Source: Capsicum annuum
Taxonomy: Eukaryota > Streptophyta > Magnoliopsida > Solanales > Solanaceae
Assembly: GCF_002878395.1 (NCBI RefSeq)
Contig: NC_061115.1
Location: 150,595,368-150,659,367, forward strand
Direction of reading: 5' to 3'
Length of the DNA stretch: 64,000 bases
Position numbers and translations under genes: made by a program. Numbering within the stretch: position 1 is the first letter of the stretch; every line of letters starts with the position of its first letter. The notes under the pieces were generated by a model, which saw only the letters and a list, made by a program, of their open reading frames with translations, did not search any database and was not told the origin of the DNA. This document shows, one piece after another, positions 45,862 through 56,093 of the stretch.

Positions 45862-48692
45862 TGACATACCCCAAACTTTGAGACATGTCATATAGGCACC
45901 TAAGCTCACATAAACTGGAGGTCAACCCAGTATCCCATCCCAAATGCCGCATAATATCATAGGAGTTGAACGGACTTCAACTCAAGTCAAGGTAGCAGAA
46001 AAACAATGAAAAAAGTCATACCTTAGATATGTCTATATATTTCATTAGGTTCATCAACTAAAAAATCTACCCAAGTCCACATCCTTTCACAATGCCTCTA
46101 CACAAAAGAGATGTTAAAAATAGTATATGTCAAGAAATATCCACTACTATAGCAAAACCAAGTCTTAAAGAGACTAAGTCTAAAGATAGAGACTAAAAGA
46201 TAATGTCTTCTGAGGTAAGGAAGCTCACCACTTAAAATTAAGCCCAAACCACCTGATCAACAAGTCACTGCAAAGGAAAAAAAGAAGATGCTCTGGCACC
46301 TACGTCACGTAGGGACGTAGCCTCTGGAGATGGTTATCAGTTGGAATGCGATCATAAGTCAATGTTAAAGAGAAAATAGTACTTGTTTCAAATCCATGTC
46401 AATCTATCATAGGCGATCACATTTACGTAAAAATGGGTGTGTTGAATACACATATACACATAGTGATACAACAAGTCAAATCATTGAATAAGTTAGTAGC
46501 ATGCTTTCCTAATACATTAATTTATAAAATATGGGGTGACAGACTACCAACCTTCCACCTTTATATTTTAGACTCAGTGAGCTCCCATAATACATTAAAC
46601 AAGAACCTCAAACAAACCACATTGTATTGTAAATGGACTAGATCTTAAATCAAAGGTAAGTGGAGTTGGGACCTCTAACCAATGGTAAGTAGTTTGGGAC
46701 TACAAACTGACACATCTTTTATGGTAAGTGGATGGGATCTCAAACTAATGGTAAGTGGAATTGGTACCACAAACCGATATATCTCATATGGTAAGTGGAT
46801 GGGACCTCAAACCAATGGTAAGTAGACTTCGGATCTACAACCAATGGTAAGTGGACTGGGGCTGCAAACCAACACGTCTCTACACATATACAAGAGCCTA
46901 TTCAATTAATCATATAGAGACTGAATTCAACTCGAGGCATTAAAGCTATTGAGGCCACACATCATCCCTTAGACCATCACATGATCTTACCCGGACCATT
47001 TGGCAATTACTCAAATGGATAGGCCCAAAGCCTTAGTTCATTACAAAACACAAGTTAATTAACATTTATCAAGACTCTTTGTAATATTCATTCCTACTTA
47101 TTAATCTTATACACACCTTTTATTCAAACACAATTCGAGTTTAAACTTTAGGGACTATGACCATTTAGTCAACCAATTATTAAAGATATGTATTTAGTCA
47201 TCATATGGCCAACAAGTCCTTTACCAACCATTCACCAAGCATTCACATGCATTCAATTACACACATACGGGCTTGAATATATTTAACCAAATTCCACGCT
47301 TTACATGATCACATGGCCCTCATGGGGCCTTCATTGTTCAACCCCTTTAAATAGGCCAATGCTTTAACTCAATTCATTACACATTTTAAGTTATGGTCAT
47401 CTTAACCCACACAAACTATTCACTTTTCATTAGCAAGATTACACCACCTTCTTACTATATTTGGACCATACATATACATCGAATTCATTTTCATGCTTAG
47501 GGTTTTAACCCCTTATTAGTCATTTCACTTAGATATCTTCACAAATACCTTGGGTACATACTTCTAACAAGGTCATTTTCGTGGTAAAATATTATAACTA
47601 GGGTTCATAAAGACACTCATGTTAAACAACATAAAACAAGCATCGACATATGAAATCTACCATCCATGACATGCTTCAACACAAATATAAGAAATATTAA
47701 TCATTATTCGTTGTTAGGTAGCAAAACCTTTTTTATTTGATTCAAATCCATCCTATACACTTACTAATCCAAGTGTGAAATATATAGGTTTTAAAGTTAT
47801 TTAAAGAGGGGAAGAGATACATTCCTCAAACAAGTTAGCATACCAAAAATATTTTTCCTTCTTGTCACTAGATGAGCTTTTTCCAAACCCTAGCCTTCAA
47901 TCTTTTTTCAAGAGCCTTTTTGAGTGTTTGGAATATTTAAGTCTTGCAAATGAATACTTAGGAAGATACCATGACTTATGTAGGTCAAGGAAATAGGGTT
48001 TTAGGAAAGGTAAATAACCAAAAGGTCCTTGGTTTAGAGCTGGAAAATACACATGCGTAGGGGTATGACTTGCCCTCACAGTTCACTTGGCAATCACAAC
48101 CTAGGGTACAAGTGGTACCCTAACTCATACCTAAGGCTTCCCCTAGGTCAACCATACTAGTTAGGGTATGAATAGTCACCCTTGAGTCACATACTAAGGG
48201 TACGAATCGTGACCTAACACGTATAGATCACACTTAACCAAAGCAGTAAACTCTAGGTTAGATTTCACTCCATATGATTGGGCAGATTATGATTCATGAG
48301 CTTGGTTACGACCAAGATATGACCTTTTTGTATGGAGTAAAGTATGTTACCTTAATATACTTATTATGACATGAAAGTTGAGGGCATTATGGGTTTGAGT
48401 CGTGACCTTTGGTACAACTCCAGCACCCCCACCCATATCCACTCTAGAGATAAAAAAGTTGATGTTTTATCAAGGGGTCAAGTCTCGGTTCTTCAATTCT
48501 TCCTCACTTGGGATAATATTTCAATGAAGGAAGGGTAAATCAATCATATACACAAGTTAAGACATTAACATGTATCATGGAAACCTTTACACATGTTAAA
48601 AATAACACATAATAAGGATACGACACAACACATATCATGACCATCACCAATCAGCCAAAAATTTCTGCATGGACAAATTCTCAGGTGTTTTA
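45862..48692 (-). repeat. Element E 5' LTR, 2.83 kb including 197 bp extension
   Basis: On the minus strand it runs from TAAAACACC (48692, CA changed to TA at the edge) to GGGGTATGTCA (45862). The segment 48496-48692 is the extension containing the extra polypurine tract (48496-48512). The stretch 46630-46880 contains several GGTAAGTGGA-type repeats about 30-60 bases apart. It shares the block near GTAGGGACGTAGCCTC (46308) with LTR F (59889 region). Confidence 0.85.
46630..46880. repeat. Irregular GGTAAGTGG repeats in E LTR
   Basis: At least seven copies of (A)ATGGTAAGT(G/A)G(A), each followed by a GGG-ACC/ATCT-type segment and CAAACCAA, spaced irregularly. The repeats lie only in this LTR; the matching part of the other LTR is missing. 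Confidence 0.75.
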
Positions 48693-50354
48693 TTACTTTA
48701 TGGAACCGATATTTTAGTTACCAAGAACTTTGTTTAGTTTATAGAACAAATTCTCTACTTGGAAGTCTTCGCTGGTTTCAAATGGTCATCGAGCAAAAAA
48801 TTTAGAGGAACGATTAGGGATGCAAATTCAAACAATACCAGTAAATCTATAATATCAATTATAGGTTAGGTACACCTTTGGTTCGGGTCCTAATGCACCC
48901 AAGCTCATTTCAACCTATCTCTCAGAAAGTTAAAAATTTGAAAGTTTAGGTATACGACCCATATTTGGTCGAAATAACCTCGGATTAAAAATATGAATTT
49001 TATAATGCATGTGGAATGTCGAATTTAGTGTGGTTTCATATTTTACTTGCAAAAATTGAATTTAGAATAAATCTCAAGGCATCATTAGAAAATTAGAAAT
49101 TTTCCAAGTTTTGCTGATTTTGGGGTGACGATGATCGCGGCATGGGGATGGTGATAATGGTATGGTCATGGTGATTGATGAACCATGATTATGGCTGTCG
49201 TGTTCATGATCACAGGGACCACAGAACTGGAATGGGTTTTTAAAGTCCATTTTGGATGAGAATTGGCCATATTCTTCTCCCACTAAGCCCTAGAAACCTT
49301 AATATGGCGTGCTAATCATAAATTAGTCAAGGTGAATGACTTGAGAGCTTGAATATAATATTTTAAAAATAATATTTTTGAATTTAAGGTAAGAATCCTT
49401 CGATTTCATGCTTGAATTTCTTAGTTTGGACCCAAAACCCCAATTTAGCTTAAGTCTTCATTTAGCCTAAAGTATGCTTACTCTTTATCTATGTATTGAG
49501 TGTTACGGTTCCTTGTTCATGTGTGAACATTAAGTTGGTCTAAAAAATATATTTTCCTTATGTGGTATCTACTTGGGATTTTGGTGTTATTTTTGGACCC
49601 TAAGCACACTAGTTCAATATGGGTATCATTTGATGAAGTGAGGTTTTGCAGTTCAACTTTGAGGTAGGCTTCTGTCCACTTTTTACATAAATGATGTGTG
49701 ATATGTATTGTGTATGAATGTGAATGTTAGTCTTGATATATGATTAGAATAGCTTAGTCTAGATTGTCATTGTTTAGTGATTAGATGAGGGTTTTGGATC
49801 TATAAGGTGGTATATTAATAACCTTTTAGAATCTGATTGCCTTCTCCCTTGTTTAGAGTAATTGTAGAATACCCTATTAGAATCCGATTGCCTTCTCCCT
49901 AGTTTGAACTAATTTGTAGAATGGACTTGATGAAATTCCATGGTTGGGATGTGGTATTAGCATTTGAAGAATGATTAGTATATTTAAATCTTTTAAGGCT
50001 AGTGTGGTGACCTTGGAACCATAATTTGGGTAGGATTGACATTAGTGCCTATGTTTGTTCCTATCATAGAATTAGTGATGGTGTACTTAACACTTGGAAG
50101 TTGAACTAGATACCTTAGCCTAATATGGGGCATAGTTTTTCTAAATATGGAAATTGAGGATTAGAAGCGGGATTGTCCGGCCCACTTAGGCCAAGACTTG
50201 TGTTAGCCTTAAGGACTTAGCTACGGATTTTAGGTGTAGTTGCGGTTAGTGAAGCTTAGTATAAGGTTGCTTCACAGCTTATTTAATGGTGATGTATTTT
50301 TCTTGTATTATGATTTTTGAGATAATAGAGATGCTACTTCAATTTTGATATGAT

Positions 50355-50640
50355 GTTTCACCTATAGAGATGTTATTTCCTGTTAGATTAATGTTAGGGC
50401 CATCGAGATAATATTCCTTCCAAGACTTGAAACTTGGCCTGTAGAGGTGACTTTTCTCTTAGTTATGATTATTGTCCTATAGATATGATATTTCTCTTAG
50501 TTACGATTGTTGGGCCTATAGAGATGGTTTTCCTCTTAGTTATGATTATCATGCGTATAGAGATGATATTCCTCTTAGATATGATAATTAGCCTAGAGAG
50601 GTGACATTTCTCGTAGTCATGCTATATGATCTATAGGTAC
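50355..50640 (+). repeat. Degenerate 38-39 bp tandem repeat in LTR K
   Basis: Units begin CTCTTAGTTATGATTAT, followed by CCTATAGAGATGATATTT-like sequence. The three clearest lie at about 50457-50573, with weaker units on both sides. Mutated between units, so not recent. Confidence 0.8.
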
Positions 50641-50683
50641 GAGATGTCCTATAGACGTTATATACTTATTTATGATATATTTT

Positions 50684-50900
50684 CTAGATGTGAGATGCCT
50701 CCTATATGAGAGATGATTATATACTTATTGATATTATACCTCAAAAATGTGAGATGATTCTTAAATTAGAGATGATTATATATTATTGATATTACAGCTC
50801 GTAGATGTAAGATGCCTCTTAATGAGAGATGATTATATACCTATTGATATTATGGCTCCTAGATGTGAGATTCCTCCTAGATGTGATATAATTAAAGATA
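50684..50900 (+). repeat. 58 bp tandem repeat in LTR K, about 3.5 units
   Basis: Each unit reads TAGATGTGAGATGCCTCCT, then GAGAGATGATTATATAC, then TATTGATATTATGGCTC. Three units of 58 bp by count are followed by a partial one. Confidence 0.85.
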
Positions 50901-51065
50901 TGCTACAACTTACAAATTTGATTATCGATATAAGATCAGGATATGTATATGGTTCGAAGGTTGTAATTATTCTAGACATGTTATTGGGAAGAGGGTCGTG
51001 TTGTGATATTTCTTGGATGCTTAGGAAGAGTTTATCCTTGTAAGGAATACAGTTATGATTAATGA

Positions 51066-51082
51066 TTATATATATATATATG
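51066..51082. repeat. (TA)n microsatellite in LTR K
   Basis: About eight TA units, followed 10 bases later by a second short run. Confidence 0.85.
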
Positions 51083-52036
51083 TTTGTATATATATCTCTC
51101 TAATATGGGACGGAGGAACATATGGTATGATGCATATTATTTCACTAACTAATTACTGGTAATAGAATCCATAGATTTGGTACATTCATGATCAATATGA
51201 TGATAATTGGTGTGATTCTAGCTGAAATACAATCTTATGACTATTCATTCTAATTAAGGGATAAGCTATGTTGTATCTAGTTGTCTATTAGGTGACTATA
51301 GTGCTTAATAGATAGGAATCTAATATACTAGTTAATAAACCTTGCATAGTTAAAATATGACAGCTAGCGATGGTTGATACATATCGAATGATAATGTTGG
51401 GTTTAGTATAGATGATGATTAGTTGATACTGATGACAAAGTTTTTGGTGTCGATTAGTTGTTAAACGAGGAGTTGTGTATTAATGAGGATTGATATAAGA
51501 GATGTTAGGGATAAGAGGTGACTATTTAATAATGATGAATAGTTAATAAACGAGGATTATTGGTAAATGATGGTTAGTTAATGGATGGTGCTAGTAAAAA
51601 AACAATGGTTAGGTGAAAAATAGTAAATTGTTGACTAATAATGATTAACAGATTTAGGATGATTAGTTGATAATTTTGATTAGAGGATAAATGGCAATTA
51701 TGGTCTAATGATGAATCTTGACTTTATGTTAGGTTGTGGATATTTAATATATAATGGTTGGTTGTTGTCCCATGAATAAGGATTATGTGAAGGATAATGT
51801 TTAAGCTAATAATTAGAGGTCATATGAAGACTAGCGAATTAGTGGCTTAATTATAATGAGCGTGGGTTAGATAATAATGAATAGTTTGGAGTAATGACAA
51901 GTTAGATATTTTATGATGATATGATTATGATTATAAATATATTAATAGGCTTGTAGATTTACCTTTCTTTTTGCCACGGATTGAGCCTGTGTACCTATCA
52001 TATGTCTATAAATATATGTGTTTTGACGTTTATGAT

Positions 52037-52300
52037 TATATTTATATTCGGCAAGGACGGAGGATACTATGATGATATGTTGACAACTGGTAAGGCCTAA
52101 GGATACTGTGATGATATTTCGATACTCGATAAGGACAAAGAATACTGTGATGATATATTTATACCCAGCAAGGCTGGAGGATACTGTGATTATATATTGA
52201 TGCCCGACAAGGTTGGAGGATATTGTGATGATATATTGATACCTGACAAAGCCATAGGATACTGTGATGATATATTGATACCCAGAAAGAATGAAGGTTG
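52037..52300 (+). repeat. 39 bp tandem repeat in LTR K, about 6.5 units
   Basis: The unit runs GATGATATATTGATACCCG, ACAAGGCTGGAGGATACTGT. Six units of exactly 39 bases by count plus a partial first one. I recall this CCCGACAAGGC-GGAGGATACTG repeat as common in Solanaceae LTRs. The unit is a multiple of three and mostly open in one frame, but the first full unit has a stop and there is no start codon. Confidence 0.88.
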
Positions 52301-53651
52301 ATTATGCTTATGATAGACATAATGATGACAGTTATGATAAAGATGGTTATGATAATGATATTATAATATTGATTGGGTACTTTGCATTCATTCCTGGATG
52401 CGCATCTTCTATCATAGTATGCACCTATTTCTACTAGCTGGTATGGGATAGTTTCATAAATATTAGAGAATAATATGTCTTTTATTATTGTATGTGATTA
52501 AACCTTCAGAGCCTGGAGAAGTGGGGGCGCAGATAGGCTCGGCTAAGTATTTTGTTGTCTAAAGTTGCTGGTTATTCATGTTGTTGTTTATATTGTTCTT
52601 ATCATTATTATGATCATTATTATGGCTAGTTTATGTTATATTTCTCATTGATCTGGTATTGAGATTGAGGTATGTTTTTGGCCTCTTCTATCTTATGATT
52701 GAATTTTTATGCAAGCTTATTTCATGTCTAGCATTGTGGATTAGAAACCCTGAGTAGATAGTATTAGATCCTAATTGCATTATAATGAGGTCTTAGGGTG
52801 AGGATATGGTGATCTAGTTTATTATTCGAGATAAGCTCATGTGTATATGTTTATATATCTATCCATATATAGCTAGGGCACAACCATGTATTCCTTTCAT
52901 CGTTTGTTCATATTGTATATTCGTTTCTTGGACTTGTATATTACTATGTATCTTTTTGTCGCTCTCCATTCGTATATAGGTTTGGGATATATAGTATAGT
53001 ATTGATGTCTATTGAATGTCGTTGGAATAATATAGTGCACCCTGATACTTCCTTACTTTTATTGTGTTAGGCTCTTGGACTTAAATAGGATAGTTGGCCC
53101 TTATTTTTTCATTGACTTGTTATATGATCTCTGGACTCTTGGGTGTAGTTTCCATTCTATTTATATAGTGTATATATCTACTTTATCTTTGGAACTCACT
53201 TTGTAGTTGCCTACCGAGTACCATTCCTTTGGTACTCATACTACACTTCTACAACTTGCAGATCATAGTATGCATTATCGTCGTTGATGTGTGCATCGTG
53301 CAGAGCATCCATAGTTCAAACACTTAAAGTTAACTTCTGACGTTCGTTGTATTACTCATCTCTCTCTTATGTATTAGACTAGTCTCTATTTTGTATACAG
53401 AGATAAGTTGTATCAATGTAATTCTCTTGATATTTCACCTTTGTACTGTTATTATATTAGAAACTCTTGTACTGATACCACCAGATTTTGGGATTTTATT
53501 ATGTATTGATCTTTAGTTCATTTATTCCATATTATTTTTCTTATATTATTGAGTAGTCCATTACCAGACATTCCAAAATATGGGTTGGCTTTCCTACTAG
53601 TGGGTTATGGTAGACGCCATTATGACCTGAGAAATTGTGTCTTGACAGCTA

Positions 53652-54480
53652 TCCATCTGTGAGCAGAAAGTTGTGCTCAGGTCAAATCTAGACCCCAATT
53701 AAAACTAAAACTTTCCAAAAATTGAAGGAAAACTAAGTACCCCTATTGGACATAATTTACATTGGTACCCCATGCAATCTAATAATTTTCTTTACATAAA
53801 TTTTGTCCAACTTAGTTGCATAATAATCAACCCTAACTAGAATAAAGTAAGCTGACTTAGTTAATCGTTTAACTATGACTCAAATGAAGTCGCATTTCCT
53901 CGAGGTTTTAGGAACACCAATGATAAAATCCATCATTATCTATTCATACTTCGATTTTGGAATGGTCATTTGATTAAAAGTGTCACTAGGATTTTGATGT
54001 TCGTATTTGACTTATTGGTAATTCTTACACTTAGCCATAAAATCTACGATGGCATGCTTCATCCTTTGCCACCATTAATGTTGTCTCAAGTCTCTATACA
54101 TCTTGTTGGCACCCAATTGTATGGATTACTTGGAATAATTAGCCCCGTCCAGAATGGTAGAAATCAGGTTAGCCACCCTAGGTATACATAACGAACCTTC
54201 GATTCTAGAGGACCCTTTGTCATCTGGAATGGCCTCCTTCGCCTACCCCTGCAATACTTTTTTCTAAAGATGGTTCAATTTTTTATCCTCAAATTGTTGC
54301 CCCTTAATAAGATCATAGAAAGTGGACCTAACCTCTACATTTGCCAATACCTTTCTTTCACTAGTTTCTTACATATCAGAAAACCATTAACAAATGTCAT
54401 AACTCTCTCGCCAATGGGAACGTTGATGCCTGTAGAAATTTTAGTCTACCTATGCTCATTGGTTTTTGGCTTAGTGCATC
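53652..54480 (-). pseudogene. Element J integrase, truncated by LTR K
   Basis: In minus-strand order there are four parts. A degraded linker contains MTKGPLESKVRYV (about 54225-54190). The zinc-binding end reads YRDLRQHYWW, FMAKCKN followed by Tyr-Gln, then VKYEHQNPSD. The first catalytic Asp is in IMMDFIIGVPK (about 53930). The second block reads IMSNRGT, where relatives have SDRG, so Asp is Asn. The sequence ends at LTDG just at the edge of K (53652), before the catalytic Glu, the C-terminus and the chromodomain. The CPNC/CPTC zinc motif has lost its second Cys. Several stops. Confidence 0.8.
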
Positions 54481-54870
54481 TTCCACCACATAGGAATTAC
54501 TTGAGTGATATAAGATTGAGATAACACAATCTTTAACCAATTTCATTGTTCTCCTCTATCTTAGATTCAAATCCTTTTAAGTTAACATGTGCTACATGCT
54601 GCGGTGGTCGGTGAACACCTTACATTTCACCCCATAATGATAGTGTCTCTAAATTTTCAATGAGAAAACTACAACTTCTATCTCTAAGTCATGCATGGTG
54701 TTTTTTTTCTCATAAGGCTTCAGTTTCATCGAAGCGTAAGCAATTACATTTTGTTCTTGCATCAATAGAACACCTAAACCGAAACATAATACATCCCAAA
54801 ATAAAATAAAATCCTTACGCTCAACAGACATGGTCAATATTAGAGACAAATTCAACACATTTTTGAACTT
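54481..54870 (-). pseudogene. Element J RNase H
   Basis: The minus strand reads CFGLGVLLMQEQNVIAYAS, MKLKPYEKKNTMHDLEIEVV and VFSLKI (54649-54858). Worn VFTDHRS and DLNLRQRRTMKLVKD blocks follow, with EDALSQKPMSIG near 54490. The first catalytic Asp position (YCDAS) reads WDVLC. The HDLE Glu and terminal Asp are present. Confidence 0.8.
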
Positions 54871-55640
54871 TTGAAAGCTTTCCTCACACTTGTCATCCTA
54901 TTAAGAAGGAACTTCTTTCTGAGACAAATGAGTCAGATGCAAAGTAATGGTAGCAAATTCTTTAACGAATTGGTGGTAGTCACTGGCCAACCCCACAAAA
55001 CTATAGATTTCTATCACGTTCGTAAGCCTAGCCCAATTCTTAACTAACTCAACTTTTTGATGGTCCACCATAACCACTTCTTTAAACCATGTGCCCCAAG
55101 AAGGGATATTAAAGAAAGCAAAATTTTCACTTAGAGTACTTCGCATACAGTTTCTTTTCCTTCAATAATTTTAGCAGAGTACATTAATGAGCTTCATGCT
55201 CTTTCTCGCTTCTAGAATAAACAAGTATATCATCAATAAACATAATGATAAATGAATCCCAAAGGGACTGAAACACTCCATTCATCAAGATCATGAAAGC
55301 AGGTAGGGCATTTCAAGAAAAAGGAGATAACTAAAAACTTGTAGCACCTATAACAAGCTCAGAAAGTAGTCATTAGGATGTTCTACGCTTTGATTTTCAA
55401 ATGATAATAACCTGATCTCAAATCAATCATTGAGAATATTGCAGCTCCGTGTAACTGGTCAAATAATTCAAATATTTTGGAAAAGTTATATTTGTTACAA
55501 ATGGTCACCTTGTTCTACTGGCGGTAGTCTATGCACATCCTTATAACAAGAAACACTGGTCCACCCAAATAAGAGATACTTAGGCCAATGGAGCCCTTTT
55601 CTAACAACTCTTGCAACTAGGATTTCAACTCTCTTAACTC
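54871..55640 (-). pseudogene. Element J reverse transcriptase
   Basis: In minus-strand order: PTELRELKS at 55650-55620, [58 protein letters not shown] at about 55250-55190 (active-site Asp pair intact) and LYAKYSKCEF. The thumb at 54901-55146 has the FVGLASDYHQFVKEFATI block. Frame changes and stops lie between these pieces. The family differs from A and C in detail. Confidence 0.85.
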
Positions 55641-56093
55641 AGTAGGTACTATATGGTATAGAGGAATATAAATAGTTCTAGTCCCCGACTCTAAGTCTAC
55701 TTCGCGATTTGGAGGCATACCCAAAATATCATCCAAAAACACTTCTAAGAAATCACACACAACTGTAATGAATGCTATAGGAGGAGCTATAGAATTATCC
55801 TCCCAAAGATTGGCTAAAAATGCGCTACACCCACTCTTTAATAGTGTTTGGGCATGAATTATGGACATTACCCTCACGGTACAGGGGAAAAAAGTACCCT
55901 TCCACTCTAACTTCTCTTCCCCAAGCATTGCCACCATAACTAATTTGGAAAAATAGTTAAGAATGGCATGATAAGGAGCTAACCAGCATATCCTCGAGAG
56001 AATATCAAACTCCATATCTAATATAACTAAGTCTATCAAGGTCTTAAACCTATGAACTGTCACCATCCAAAATCCAATGGTCAGGATGGCACG
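55641..56093 (-). pseudogene. Element J protease and RT leader, cut by LTR I
   Basis: An open stretch on the minus strand contains LVILDMEFDILSRICWLAPY (retropepsin DWL-type block: relatives read FDVILGMDWL). It continues to FLEVFLDDILGMPPNREVDL, the RT leader (VFPDDLPGLPPNRE in relatives). The active-site DSGA/DPGA block should lie further right, but LTR I begins at 56094. Gag is therefore lost or displaced beyond I. Confidence 0.8.

Larger units (their letters stand above)
42735..48692 (-). mobile_element. Element E: internally deleted Ty3/gypsy element with lengthened LTRs
   Basis: In minus-strand order: 5' LTR 48692-45862, PBS 45859-45846, gag about 45560-44380, a short integrase C-terminus/chromodomain about 44215-43850, PPT 43421-43406, then a partial 3' LTR 43405-42735 cut by D. 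Protease, RT, RNase H and most of integrase are deleted. Both LTR copies carry the same 197 bp extension at their start, containing a second polypurine tract, so the extension was copied through transposition. The outer TSD cannot be tested because the left end is missing; TTACT follows the right end. Confidence 0.82.
48693..53651 (+). repeat. LTR K: long plus-strand gypsy-type LTR with three tandem arrays
   Basis: The right end reads TGTGTCTTGACA (53651) and abuts the integrase of J in the middle of its DG-x block, so K was inserted into J. The left end is cut by E. A U3-like CpG/GATC block (GACGATGATCGCGGCATGG, 49127-49215) corresponds to that of LTR I about 0.5-0.6 kb from its start, so only about 100 bases of K may be missing on the left. 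No PBS follows at 53652, so this is a 3' LTR or solo LTR. It contains three tandem arrays and an extremely C-poor stretch at 51421-51960 (about 25 C in 540 bases by hand). Confidence 0.65.

Noticed and set aside
50355..50900. Repeat arrays as a CRISPR-like structure
   Set aside because: Units are contiguous tandem repeats without unique spacers, in a plant nuclear LTR.
52037..52300. 39 bp repeats readable as a 13-residue repeat protein
   Set aside because: First full unit contains a stop, no start codon, units diverge at synonymous and non-synonymous sites alike; it lies within an LTR.
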